From Clostridium sp. N3C (lineage in GTDB: Bacteria > Bacillota > Clostridia > Clostridiales > Clostridiaceae), in the NCBI RefSeq assembly GCF_900095445.1, contig NZ_FMJL01000010.1, forward strand, positions 1 through 56,809: a stretch of DNA of 56,809 bases, read 5' to 3'. Below are positions 1 through 8,781 of this stretch, in pieces. The notes below the pieces were generated by a model that was given only the letters and a program-made list of their open reading frames with translations, was not told the origin of the DNA and ran no database searches. Made by a program: the position numbers and the translations under genes. Within the stretch, counting starts at the first letter, position 1; the number at the start of each line of letters is the position of its first letter.

Positions 1-63
1 TAGAATTTTAACTAAAGGCCATGCTAAAATTAAAGTATATGAAATTTAATGAGGGGGTCTAAA

Positions 64-606
64 ATGTCAAAACTATTAGTAGTTATTGATTATCAAAAGG
101 ATTTCGTAGATGGAGCGTTGGGTTTTGAGAAGGCAGTAACTTTAGAACAAGGCATATACAAGAAGGTTGCTAAATACTTAGAGGAAGGAAACAAAGTATT
201 ATTTACATATGATACTCATTACGAGGAATACTTGCAAACTAGAGAAGGAAAAAAACTTCCTGTAGTTCACTGTCTTAAAGGTACAGAAGGTCATGGTTTG
301 TATGGAAGCTTAAAGGACTTCGTTAATGCTGAAAATACTTTGCACTATGAAAAAGAAGGGTTTGGTATAGCACCAAAGGATATGCTTAGATTGGCAGAGG
401 AATTAGGAGAGGACATTACAGAAATTGAGTTAGTGGGAGTTGTTACTAATATATGCGTAATAAGCAACTTAGTAATGTTCCAATCCCAATACAGAAATGC
501 GGATATAATAGTAGATGCCAGTCTTTGTGCTAGCTTTGATGATGCTTTACATGAAAAAGCCTTAGATGTAGCAATTGGTTTACAGGCTAAGGTGATAAAT
601 CGTTAG
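64..606 (+). CDS. pncA: Nicotinamidase-like cysteine hydrolase (isochorismatase superfamily)
   Basis: Probably converts nicotinamide to nicotinate for NAD salvage in the cytoplasm. Seen: a 180-residue isochorismatase-fold protein with a full catalytic triad, D9 (VVIDYQKDF), K97 (HYEKEGFG) and C131 (GVVTNICVIS), with the GVVTNICV strand preceding the cysteine as in the family. An ATG at 49 is in frame, but GAGGGGG at 51-57 lies seven bases before the ATG at 64, so 64 is the start. It is followed 36 bases later by nadE on the same strand, which supports the nicotinamidase role over other cysteine hydrolases. Substrate is inferred from family and context. Confidence 0.85.
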   Translation: MSKLLVVIDYQKDFVDGALGFEKAVTLEQGIYKKVAKYLEEGNKVLFTYDTHYEEYLQTREGKKLPVVHCLKGTEGHGLYGSLKDFVNAENTLHYEKEGFGIAPKDMLRLAEELGEDITEIELVGVVTNICVISNLVMFQSQYRNADIIVDASLCASFDDALHEKALDVAIGLQAKVINR

Positions 607-642
607 AAATATAAACTTAATTTTTACGGGAGGATAAATAAG

Positions 643-1377
643 ATGAGAAAAGACTTTAATGCTCAAAAGGTAACTGAAGATATTATAAGCTGGATTAGGG
701 AGTATTTTGATAATCAACCTGGAGCTAAAGGTGCTGTTATTGGAATTAGCGGTGGTAAGGATAGTACTGTAGTGTCAAGGCTTTTAGTTGAAGCCTTAGG
801 CAAAGATAGAGTTTTTGGAGTTCTTATGCCTAATGGAGAACAGAAGGATATAAAAGATAGCTTAAAGTTAGTAGATTTTATTGGTATACCATATAAGATA
901 GTAAATATAGAAAAAGCTTATAATGGCTTGATAGAAGCTATTTCTGAGGAAAATCTTTCTGAAGATGCCAAAATAAATATAGCACCAAGATTAAGAATGA
1001 CTACCTTATATGCAATTGCAGCAAATATGCATTATAGGGTATGTGGCACAGGAAACAAATCAGAAGCTTTTGTAGGATATACAACCAAATGGGGAGATGG
1101 TGCTTATGACTTTAATCCTATAGGAGATTTAAGCACTGAAGAAGTTATGGCAGTGGGAGACTATTTAGGCTTGCCCTATGAATTGGTTCATAAAACTCCT
1201 AGTGATGGACTAAGTGGAAAATCTGATGAAGAGAAACTAGGTTTTACCTACAAGCAGGTTAATGATTATATGGAGAGAGGAACCTGTGGAGATAAGGAAG
1301 TAGATGAAAAGATTAGATTAAAACATGAGGCTAATTTACATAAGCAAACTTTGCCTCCAAAGTTTAAAGTGAAATAA
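643..1377 (+). CDS. nadE: NH3-dependent NAD(+) synthetase
   Basis: Amidates nicotinate adenine dinucleotide to NAD using ATP and ammonia, the last step of NAD synthesis. Seen: 244 residues, the usual length of the ammonia-dependent form without a glutaminase domain. The ATP-pyrophosphatase P-loop GISGGKDST is at about residues 34-42, and GTGNKSE and the KTPSDGLSGKSDEEKLGF segment match the NadE C-terminal half. GGGAGG before the ATG gives a good ribosome site. It sits directly behind the nicotinamidase gene, apparently in one transcript, so the two genes form a salvage-to-NAD unit. Confidence 0.95.
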   Translation: MRKDFNAQKVTEDIISWIREYFDNQPGAKGAVIGISGGKDSTVVSRLLVEALGKDRVFGVLMPNGEQKDIKDSLKLVDFIGIPYKIVNIEKAYNGLIEAISEENLSEDAKINIAPRLRMTTLYAIAANMHYRVCGTGNKSEAFVGYTTKWGDGAYDFNPIGDLSTEEVMAVGDYLGLPYELVHKTPSDGLSGKSDEEKLGFTYKQVNDYMERGTCGDKEVDEKIRLKHEANLHKQTLPPKFKVK

Positions 1378-1387
1378 TTGATTTTAA

Positions 1388-1693
1388 CTTTCTACCTTCG
1401 ATGAGTTTTTAAATGAAAATCAGCTTGACTATAGAGCCTTTGCAAAGGCACTAGAGGGCATGGCCTTACTACCAAGTACTGATGAAGAACTGATTAGAGC
1501 TAGCAATAGTAGCAAGAATCTTTCTTTTGATGATGAAAATATTCTACGTGAAATTGAGGTTAAAAATAATAGCTGTAAGTATAAGTATTATGATGAAGGA
1601 AGTTTTAATAATTTGACCCTTCAATGGCAAGCGGGTAAAGGTCTTACCTATTATTTACGATCCAATGGTGGACATATGAAATTTAGTCTATAG
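1388..1693 (+). pseudogene. C-terminal remnant of an unrecognised protein
   Basis: An open frame of about 101 codons begins right after a stop at 1385-1387 and has no credible start at its 5' end. It reads LSTFDEFLNENQLDYRAFAK and continues through an internal ATG at 1460 to YLRSNGGHMKFSL. AGAGGG abuts that ATG with almost no spacing, so initiation there is doubtful. The continuous protein-like sequence upstream of the ATG suggests the tail of a longer gene that lost its 5' part. I do not recognise the family. An intact small gene starting at 1460 is possible but less likely. Confidence 0.4.
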
Positions 1694-1937
1694 GAATGCA
1701 ATAAGATTTATTGTATTCCTGTTTTTCACTTATAGGAGCTTTAGAAGTTGTGATATATAAATTTTTTAAAATAGAATCAAAGATAGATGAATATACATAT
1801 ATTAAGCAAAGTTTATCTTTATCTTTGTCTAAAAATTGCTATTGTGGCTTTTGCTTGATAATTATAAATGTAAAGTTGTATAATATTGAATATAGTTATT
1901 TTTTATCGAAAAATGCGTACAAGTGAAGGAGATTACT

Positions 1938-3071
1938 GTGTATAAGGATAAATTTGAAGTAATAGAATTTGAAAAGTGGAATAAAAAGATATTAAATGTT
2001 TATTGGATAATTGCAATTATTTCTACTATTACTGAAATTATTATCTATTTCTTGACAAAGGATCAAATACTAAGTAATAAATTTGATTATATATTAGTTT
2101 ATATCATTACACCATCTGTAAATAATGTTATACTACTTTCTATATCGGAGATTATAAATAAGTTAATTAAAAACAAGCATAAGGAAGCGGCAAAGTATTT
2201 AATAATAATCTCTGGTACCTTTATGGCTTTTAATTTAATTTGTATTCACTATTCTGTTTCCATGATGTATCTATTATTCATACTACCTATTATACTTTCT
2301 GTTTACTATGGAAGCCATAAAATAGCAGCTTTTGCTTTCTTTTTGAATATGATTTTGTACATACTATTTATAACATTTTATTTACCAAATATCCCTTCAG
2401 GTGAAATTTATCATGATTTAACTGATGTTATCACAACTATATCTGCAATGATTTCTACAGCACTTATTGTTAGATCCTTGATCATAAGAACTGGTGAGAT
2501 AATAAATAACTTTTTGTCTACATATGAAAGGGAAAGAGATTTAACACTTAAGAATTTTGTTATGGAATATAACTCCAAAATTGAGCCCTTCACAGGCTTG
2601 TATAATCATAAAACCTTTTACGAGTATTTGAAAAGTTTAATAGAGCAAAGTGAGTATTATAATTTTCCCCTTACTTTAGCAGTGATGGACATAGACAATT
2701 TTAAGAAAGTTAACGATACCTATGGCCATAGTTTTGGTGATGAAGTTATTAAAGCCTTGGCGGACATTATTAAAGAGAATACTGGCACCGATGATTATGC
2801 TGCCAGATATGGGGGAGAGGAGTTTGCTATAATTTTTCCTGATAAGGATAAGAAAAAGGCTTTTGAAATTGTAGAGGCTATAAGAAAGCAATTTAATGAA
2901 AAAGTTTTCCAAGGAAAAGAAAATGAAAGATTTAGTATTAGTGCAGGTATAAGAGGACATTATAAAGGGTTGTCAATGGAAGATTTTTTTACACAGGCTG
3001 ATGCTGCCCTATATGTCTCTAAGTCCTCAGGTAAAAATAAGACAAGCATCTATGAGGATATGGAAAGTTAA
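1938..3071 (+). CDS. Membrane-anchored diguanylate cyclase (GGDEF)
   Basis: Makes cyclic di-GMP from two GTP. Seen: 377 residues; roughly six hydrophobic segments in the first 190 residues, then a C-terminal GGDEF domain with MDIDNFKKVNDTYGH and an intact active site G292-G293-E-E-F296 (ARYGGEEF). The usual inhibitory-site arginine of RxxD before ARYGG is not present; the aligned residues are G-T-D-D, so product inhibition through a classical I-site is unlikely. An in-frame GTG at 1923 exists, but GAAGGAG at 1925-1931 points to the GTG at 1938. No effector or phosphodiesterase is adjacent. The N-terminal sensor is not a type I can name. Confidence 0.85.
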   Translation: MYKDKFEVIEFEKWNKKILNVYWIIAIISTITEIIIYFLTKDQILSNKFDYILVYIITPSVNNVILLSISEIINKLIKNKHKEAAKYLIIISGTFMAFNLICIHYSVSMMYLLFILPIILSVYYGSHKIAAFAFFLNMILYILFITFYLPNIPSGEIYHDLTDVITTISAMISTALIVRSLIIRTGEIINNFLSTYERERDLTLKNFVMEYNSKIEPFTGLYNHKTFYEYLKSLIEQSEYYNFPLTLAVMDIDNFKKVNDTYGHSFGDEVIKALADIIKENTGTDDYAARYGGEEFAIIFPDKDKKKAFEIVEAIRKQFNEKVFQGKENERFSISAGIRGHYKGLSMEDFFTQADAALYVSKSSGKNKTSIYEDMES

Positions 3072-3120
3072 CTTAATAGAAAAGGGCTTGGCAGCTTTTA
3101 TTTAAAAGAATAGGAAATTT

Positions 3121-3156
3121 AAAAAGATGTGACCTAAAATGGGAGCATCTTTTTTT
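3121..3156 (+). terminator. Terminator after the GGDEF gene
   Basis: AAAAGATG and CATCTTTT form a stem around a loop of about 17 bases, followed directly by a T run. It lies about 50 bases after the diguanylate cyclase stop. Confidence 0.65.
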
Positions 3157-3283
3157 ATTACTAATAAAAAATAATTTAGATTCTATGATAGGCTATTAAA
3201 AGTACTTTATAACCGTATAATATTTGTGAGTGTTTTTAAAGAGTTAGGAATTATATTCATATGTAATTTTAGGAGGCCTCTTT

Positions 3284-4399
3284 ATGATTATAAAAAACGC
3301 TAAGGTATACTTAGAAACAGGAGTTTTCGAAAAAGGAGATATTTATATAAGAGATGATAGGTTTACAGAAAATAATGAAAATGATAATGATATCATAGAG
3401 GCAGAAGGATTATATGCTATACCGGGCCTTATAGATATTCATTTTCATGGTTGTGCAGGATATGATTTTTGTGATGGAAGTTTAGAGGCTCTAGCAGCTA
3501 TAGCTAATTATCAGGCCCAAAATGGTGTTACTAGTATTTGTCCTGCCACAATGACCTTAGATGATGAATCTTTGGCTAAGATATTTACAAATGCATCAAA
3601 ATATAGGAATGAAAGTGGCGCTACCTTGATTGGGATCAACATGGAGGGGCCTTACTTAAGTTATGCTAAAAGAGGAGCTCAAAAGGCAGATTTTCTTAGA
3701 AGGCCTGATGCAGAGCATTTTCGCAAGATGAATAAATTGTCTGCTAATTTAATAAAGCTAGTATCTATAGCTCCTGAGGAAGAGGGAGCCATGACTTTTA
3801 TTAAGGAGTTAAAGAATGAAGTAGTTATCTCTATAGCACATACTAATGCTGATTATGAAACAGCTCTAGAGGCTTTCAATAATGGAGCTTCTCATGTGAC
3901 TCACTTATATAATACTATGCCTCCCTTTAACCATCGTGCACCGGGAGTAGTGGGAGCGGCCTTTGACTATGAAAAGGCTAAAGTTGAATTAATTTGTGAT
4001 GGTATTCATGTTCAACCTTCAGTGATTCGAGCAACTTTTAAGATTTTTGGGGATGATCGTATAATATTCATCAGTGATAGCATGATGGCAACTGGAATGG
4101 AAGATGGACAGTATTACTTAGGAGGGCAGTTGGTTACAGTAAAGGGGGATAAAGCTACCTTATCTGATGGTACCATTGCTGGTTCTGTAAGCAACCTAAT
4201 GAAATGTATGCAAAAAGCCATATCCTTTGGAATTCCGGTAGAAAGCGCAGTGAAATGCGCCGCAGTTAATCCTGCTAAGCAAATAGGTATTTATGATGAA
4301 TACGGTAGTATAGCTCCTGGAAAATATGCTAATGTGGTTTTGATGGATGAGAAATTTAATCTTAGAAATGTTATATTAAAGGGTAAGCTTATAAAATAA
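3284..4399 (+). CDS. nagA: N-acetylglucosamine-6-phosphate deacetylase
   Basis: Removes acetate from GlcNAc-6-phosphate, feeding amino-sugar catabolism and cell-wall recycling. Seen: 371 residues with the amidohydrolase metal motif H53-F-H55 (GLIDIHFHGCAGYDF), MEGPYLS, HLYNTMPPFNHRAPG and the catalytic-aspartate region ISDSMMATGM, all diagnostic of NagA. AGGAGG sits just ahead of the ATG. nagB and a GlcNAc transporter are not next to it, so it appears to be a single-gene unit. Nearby LdcA and an SH3-domain protein also deal with peptidoglycan, but no operon links them. Confidence 0.95.
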   Translation: MIIKNAKVYLETGVFEKGDIYIRDDRFTENNENDNDIIEAEGLYAIPGLIDIHFHGCAGYDFCDGSLEALAAIANYQAQNGVTSICPATMTLDDESLAKIFTNASKYRNESGATLIGINMEGPYLSYAKRGAQKADFLRRPDAEHFRKMNKLSANLIKLVSIAPEEEGAMTFIKELKNEVVISIAHTNADYETALEAFNNGASHVTHLYNTMPPFNHRAPGVVGAAFDYEKAKVELICDGIHVQPSVIRATFKIFGDDRIIFISDSMMATGMEDGQYYLGGQLVTVKGDKATLSDGTIAGSVSNLMKCMQKAISFGIPVESAVKCAAVNPAKQIGIYDEYGSIAPGKYANVVLMDEKFNLRNVILKGKLIK

Positions 4400-4426
4400 T
4401 GGTTCTAGTTTAATCTATGGATTTTT

Positions 4427-4462
4427 ATAATCTGTCTATTGAAGATGTAGTAGACAGATTAT
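4427..4462. repeat. Perfect 12-bp inverted repeat between nagA and the dockerin gene
   Basis: ATAATCTGTCTA (4427-4438) is exactly complementary to TAGACAGATTAT (4451-4462) around a 12-base loop. Neither side has a T run, so it is not a standard terminator. It may be an RNA stem or a protein-binding palindrome. Confidence 0.6.
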
Positions 4463-4576
4463 AGGGAACTTTATATTGTTAATATTTAAATATTGTAAGA
4501 CTATAACATCAATGTTAAAATTAATATGCGAATTATATGTGTAAAATATTTACAGATACTAAAGGGGGAAAGTGGT

Positions 4577-5734
4577 ATGAAAGCAATGGGGGCCTTTGGA
4601 CTTAGTTTTATAATTGCTATGAGTACATTAGCTTATACTGAAACTAAGGCAGAGGAAGATAATACAAGGAATAAATATTCCCTAGCTGAAGAGGGGACAG
4701 ATTTATTGAGAAAAACAGATATTAATTTAGATATGATTATAGATATTAAGGATTTATCCATAGTAGCAAAAAGCTATAATAAAAAGGCTAAACTGGCAGA
4801 TATAAATGAGGATTCTTTAGTGGATATATATGATATAACCTTAGTAGCTAAAAACATGGATAAGTCCTATGAGGAAGAAGCCCATATTCAATCTGCTGGT
4901 AGTGTGAATTTCAGAAAGGGACCCGGTGAAAAAGAGGCTATAATTTATCCCTTGGAAAATGGAACAGCCCTGACTATAATAGGTAAAAGTGATGATTGGT
5001 ACAAGGTTCGTTACAAGGATAAGGTTGGTTTTGTAGCAGCTCAATTTGTGATGCCAGATATAGCTCAAAGAGGTTTTGATACTTATACGTCATTGTCATT
5101 AAGCCAATATCAGCAATTTAAGAAAGATGGTTACAGCTTTGTTGCTAGATACTATAGTGCTAAGGATCAAGCTAAGAAGCTGACTAAAGAGGAAGCTCAG
5201 GCAGCATCCCAGGCAGGATTGCGGTTAGTGGCTATTTATCAGGACTATAACAATAAAGCTGAATATTTTAATTATGAATATGGAGTTGCTCAGAGTACAG
5301 AAGCTATTAAACAGGCTATAGAAGTTGGACAATCTTTCTCAGTAGCAGGTAAGCCTTCTGCTATATATTTTGCAGTGGATGAAAGTAATGTGGGAGATAT
5401 TCCATTATCAAATATAGAAGAATATTTTAGAGGAATTAAAGATACTATGGACAAGTTTTCCGCTGATGATCCTGAAAAGAGAAGATGGGATATTGGAGTT
5501 TATGGAAATTATAGAGTAGTAAAATTCCTGCAGGAAAAGATGGGCACAGATCTGTATATATGGCAAACCTCCATGGGAACTGGTCAAGCTAATTATTTCT
5601 CTAAATACTTTAACTATAATATTTATCAAAATCTTCATGAAGTTAACCGTAATGGTGTAAGAATAGATGAAAACTATAGTAATGTAAGAGGTGATTTGGA
5701 GCATTTACCGTTAGCTATTAAAGGTGATATTTGA
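4577..5734 (+). CDS. Secreted dockerin - SH3b - DUF1906 (Rv2525c-like) protein
   Basis: Exported, probably wall-acting protein of 385 residues. Seen in order: a signal peptide (MKAMGAFGLSFIIAMSTLAY, cleavage near TKA-EED); two dockerin-type calcium loops, DINLDMIIDIKDL from D48 and DINEDSLVDIYDI from D75; a bacterial SH3 domain at about 100-160 (SVNFRKGPGE...YKVRYKDKVGFV); then a glycoside-hydrolase-like DUF1906 domain (QRGFDTYTSLS, YFAVDES, WQTSMG) to the end. The ATG at 4526 is in frame, but AAAGGGGGAAAG before 4577 and the signal peptide fix the start there. The dockerin pair could bind a cohesin or simply be structural. Enzymatic activity of DUF1906 proteins is not established. Confidence 0.8.
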   Translation: MKAMGAFGLSFIIAMSTLAYTETKAEEDNTRNKYSLAEEGTDLLRKTDINLDMIIDIKDLSIVAKSYNKKAKLADINEDSLVDIYDITLVAKNMDKSYEEEAHIQSAGSVNFRKGPGEKEAIIYPLENGTALTIIGKSDDWYKVRYKDKVGFVAAQFVMPDIAQRGFDTYTSLSLSQYQQFKKDGYSFVARYYSAKDQAKKLTKEEAQAASQAGLRLVAIYQDYNNKAEYFNYEYGVAQSTEAIKQAIEVGQSFSVAGKPSAIYFAVDESNVGDIPLSNIEEYFRGIKDTMDKFSADDPEKRRWDIGVYGNYRVVKFLQEKMGTDLYIWQTSMGTGQANYFSKYFNYNIYQNLHEVNRNGVRIDENYSNVRGDLEHLPLAIKGDI

Positions 5735-5789
5735 GAAAGTTAGGTTCATAATATAATTAAGAATCTAATATTGATTGGGAGGCTAAAAA

Positions 5790-6704
5790 ATGATATTCCC
5801 AGAGAAACTAAAAAAAGGTGATACTATAGGAATACTTGCTCCATCCTCACCGGTTACTAAAGAAGAGGCTAGTTCATGTAAGGCTTTGGTTGAAGAGATG
5901 GGATACAAAGTAAAAATGGCTAGCTGTGTATGTCGTTCCATTCATGGATATTCAGCTGGCACCGGTGAAGAAAGAGCGAAGGATCTAATGGAGATGTTTG
6001 CTTGCAAAGAGATAAAGGCAATTTGGTGTATAAGAGGTGGAGATACAAGCTCCCATCTTATGGATAAAATAGACTTTGAAATAATCCGACAAAACCCTAA
6101 AATATTTGTAGGATATAGCGATGTAACTAATCTACACGTAAATATTAATCAAAGGTGTAATTTAGTAACCTTTCATGGACCTATGGTAAAATCCAATATG
6201 CTAAAAAATTTTGATGACTTTACTAGGGAGAGCTTTGAAAAAGCTTTGAACATGGAGAAGGAGTTAATTCTAGATAATCCTAAGGGAGAAGACTTTAAAG
6301 TAATGGTGGAAGGTCAGGCGGAAGGAGTAATTATAGGTGGCAATTTATCTTTGATTACTTCTATGATAGGAACCCCTTATGAGATTGATACAAAAGGGAA
6401 AATATTGTTTATAGAAGATGTAGATGAACCAGTAAGAAAATTGGATAGAATGATGTATCAATTAAAATATTCGAAAAAGCTAGATGAGGCAGAAGGAATA
6501 ATATTTGGTGATTTCGCAGATTGTGTAAATAAAGCGGATAAAAGCTATGATGTTGTAGAAATGCTAAAGGATCTATTAGCAGATTACAAAAAGCCAGTAA
6601 TGTATAATATAAAATCTGGCCACTGTCATCCTATGTCTACAATTCCTTTAGGCGCTAAGTGCATAATGGATACAGAATCTAAAACTGTTAAATTTACTCT
6701 TTAA
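5790..6704 (+). CDS. ldcA: LD-carboxypeptidase (peptidase family S66)
   Basis: Cleaves an L,D-peptide bond, releasing D-Ala from murein tetrapeptides during recycling, or hydrolyses related peptide conjugates (MccF-type). Seen: 304 residues; nucleophile S110 in FVGYSDVTNL, the glutamate region FIEDVDEPVRKLDRMM, and the histidine in IKSGHCHPMSTIPLGA, the Ser-Glu-His triad of S66 enzymes. No signal peptide, so it is cytoplasmic. GGGAGG precedes the ATG. It is a separate unit with its own terminator. LdcA versus MccF cannot be told apart from sequence alone. Confidence 0.88.
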   Translation: MIFPEKLKKGDTIGILAPSSPVTKEEASSCKALVEEMGYKVKMASCVCRSIHGYSAGTGEERAKDLMEMFACKEIKAIWCIRGGDTSSHLMDKIDFEIIRQNPKIFVGYSDVTNLHVNINQRCNLVTFHGPMVKSNMLKNFDDFTRESFEKALNMEKELILDNPKGEDFKVMVEGQAEGVIIGGNLSLITSMIGTPYEIDTKGKILFIEDVDEPVRKLDRMMYQLKYSKKLDEAEGIIFGDFADCVNKADKSYDVVEMLKDLLADYKKPVMYNIKSGHCHPMSTIPLGAKCIMDTESKTVKFTL

Positions 6705-6708
6705 TTAT

Positions 6709-6756
6709 AAAGCTTTGAATTTCTATTATTGTAGAGATTCAAAGCTTTTTTTTATA
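6709..6756 (+). terminator. Terminator after ldcA
   Basis: AAAGCTTTGAATTTCT pairs with AGAGATTCAAAGCTTT across a short AT loop, followed by a T run. A strong intrinsic terminator directly after the ldcA stop. Confidence 0.85.
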
Positions 6757-6833
6757 GTTATAGATATCTTTGTAGACTAAAAAAGTTATGAAGAGTAAAA
6801 TATTAATAATATACAGTTGAAGGAGGAATTATA

Positions 6834-8642
6834 ATGGCAAAGGAATTAAGGGATAGAAAAGATGTAGAAGAAGCTCTTACCTGGGATTTATCTGCTATTT
6901 ATACTTCAGAGGAAGAATATAATGCAGCTATAAAAGAGTTAGAAGAGCTTGCTGTAGAAATTGAAAAGGAGTTTAAAGGCAAGTTAAACACTTCAAAAAA
7001 TATCAATAGGTGTTTAGATAAATTAAGAAAGGTAACAGAGATTGCAGATCTTACTGGCAATTATGCAGAATTATCTTTATCGGTAGACCATACTAATAGC
7101 GAAAATGTGGATAGGTATATGAGATTTGCTAATACTATGTCTCATGTTTCTAGTAAATTGAGTTTTATAGACAGTGAAATAATACAGGAGGACGAAAGTC
7201 TTATAGATGAAGCCATTAAAGAGTCAAAGGAAAATGAGATTTATTTAGAGGATATAAAAAGAAATAAGCCTCATGCTTTGCATCCTGAAGCGGAAAGAGT
7301 ATTAGCAGCTCTATCTGGAACTTTAGAGGCACCTTATAGTATTTATGAACAGGCAAAGTTAGCGGATATGAATTTCAAAAGTTTTAATGTGGATGGAAAG
7401 GATTATCCTCTTAGCTTTGTATTGTTTGAAAATGAATGGGAATATGAAAATGATACAAAACTAAGAAGGGCAGCCTTTAAAGCCTTTTCTGAGAAATTAA
7501 GAGAATATCAGAATACCGTTGCTGCTGCTTATCAAACACAGGTGCAGAAGGAGAAAACCCTTGCTAATTTAAGAGGCTTTGATTCTGTTATTGATAGTTT
7601 GTTGTTCCCTCAAAAGGTAGATAGGAAATTATATGACAGACAAATAGACATAATAATGGAGAAACTAGCACCTCATATGCGTAAGTATGCTAAGCTACTT
7701 CAGAAAATTCACAAGCTAGATGAAATAACCTTTGCAGATTTAAAGATTGCAGTGGACCCAGAATATGAACCTAAAGTAAGTATAGAAGATTCTAGAAAGT
7801 ATGTTGAAGAAGCTCTATCTGTACTAGGGGAAGATTATTTACAAATAGTAAGAAGAGCCTATGATGAAAGATGGATAGACTTTGCGCAAAACAAAGGAAA
7901 GTCTACTGGGGCCTTCTGTTCTACACCTTATGCTGCCCATCCTTATATTTTATGCTCTTGGAATGAAAAGATGAGCGAAGTCTTTACTTTAGCCCATGAG
8001 CTTGGTCATGCAGGGCACTTTACTTTATGCAATCAGAATCAGAGTATTTTCGGTACTAGGGTTTCCACCTATTTTGTAGAATCACCTTCTACTATGAATG
8101 AGATGCTCATGGTAAACCATCTTTTGAAGACTAACCATGAACCAAGGTTTAAAAGATGGGTATTATCATCCTTGATAAGCAAAACTTATTATCATAACTT
8201 TGTAACACATCTTTTAGAGGCTGCTTATCAAAGAGAAGTTTATAAGATTGTTGATGAAGGAGGCAGTTTGCAGGCAGATAAGCTTAATGAAATAAAGAGA
8301 GAAGTGCTAGAAAAATTCTGGGGTGGCCAGGTAAAAATAATTGATGGAGCAGAGCTTACTTGGATGAGACAACCACATTATTATATGGGACTATATCCTT
8401 ACACTTATAGTGCAGGTCTTACTATAGCTACAGAGGTAAGTAAGAGGATATTAGAAGAAGGTCAGCCTGCAGTAGATGACTGGAGAGAAGTGTTAAAGGC
8501 AGGAGGAACTAAGACACCGGTGGAACTAGCTAAGATGGCAGGTGTAGATATTACCACAGATAAGCCTTTATTGAATACTATTGAGCATATTGGAAATATT
8601 ATTGATGAAATAATTAGATTAACTGATGAAATAGAAGGTTAA
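6834..8642 (+). CDS. pepF: Oligoendopeptidase F (M3 family)
   Basis: Cytosolic zinc metallopeptidase that degrades short peptides. Seen: 602 residues, the standard PepF length, with the zinc motif H388-E-L-G-H392 (TLAHELGHAGHF) and the downstream glutamate region ESPSTMNEMLMVN. The C-terminal GGTKTPVELAKMAGVDI stretch is also typical of PepF. GAAGGAGG sits before the ATG. It is followed by an inverted-repeat region rather than by another peptidase or transporter gene. Confidence 0.95.
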   Translation: MAKELRDRKDVEEALTWDLSAIYTSEEEYNAAIKELEELAVEIEKEFKGKLNTSKNINRCLDKLRKVTEIADLTGNYAELSLSVDHTNSENVDRYMRFANTMSHVSSKLSFIDSEIIQEDESLIDEAIKESKENEIYLEDIKRNKPHALHPEAERVLAALSGTLEAPYSIYEQAKLADMNFKSFNVDGKDYPLSFVLFENEWEYENDTKLRRAAFKAFSEKLREYQNTVAAAYQTQVQKEKTLANLRGFDSVIDSLLFPQKVDRKLYDRQIDIIMEKLAPHMRKYAKLLQKIHKLDEITFADLKIAVDPEYEPKVSIEDSRKYVEEALSVLGEDYLQIVRRAYDERWIDFAQNKGKSTGAFCSTPYAAHPYILCSWNEKMSEVFTLAHELGHAGHFTLCNQNQSIFGTRVSTYFVESPSTMNEMLMVNHLLKTNHEPRFKRWVLSSLISKTYYHNFVTHLLEAAYQREVYKIVDEGGSLQADKLNEIKREVLEKFWGGQVKIIDGAELTWMRQPHYYMGLYPYTYSAGLTIATEVSKRILEEGQPAVDDWREVLKAGGTKTPVELAKMAGVDITTDKPLLNTIEHIGNIIDEIIRLTDEIEG

Positions 8643-8649
8643 AGCTAAC

Positions 8650-8722
8650 TTACTCACTGACACCCTTAATATATTTTCTCATATTATGTTATCAGGAAAG
8701 TACATTAAGGGTAAGTGAGTAA
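8650..8722. repeat. Long imperfect inverted repeat after pepF
   Basis: TTACTCACTGACACCCTTAAT (8650-8670) pairs, with a small interruption, with ATTAAGGGTAAGTGAGTAA (8704-8722) around a loop of about 33 bases. No T run follows. The right arm overlaps a 14-base sequence, AAGTGAGTAAAGGG (8713-8726), repeated at 10218-10231 just behind the next gene. Confidence 0.55.
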
Positions 8723-8781
8723 AGGGAGGTGAACCTGGCTATACCACTATTCACAAAATAAACTAATGGGCTAGGAAAAAA

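Noticed and set aside
1711..1926. Open frame of 71 codons on the plus strand
   Set aside because: No ribosome site, low-complexity Ser/Leu/Tyr composition typical of AT-rich intergenic DNA, and it runs up to the diguanylate cyclase start.
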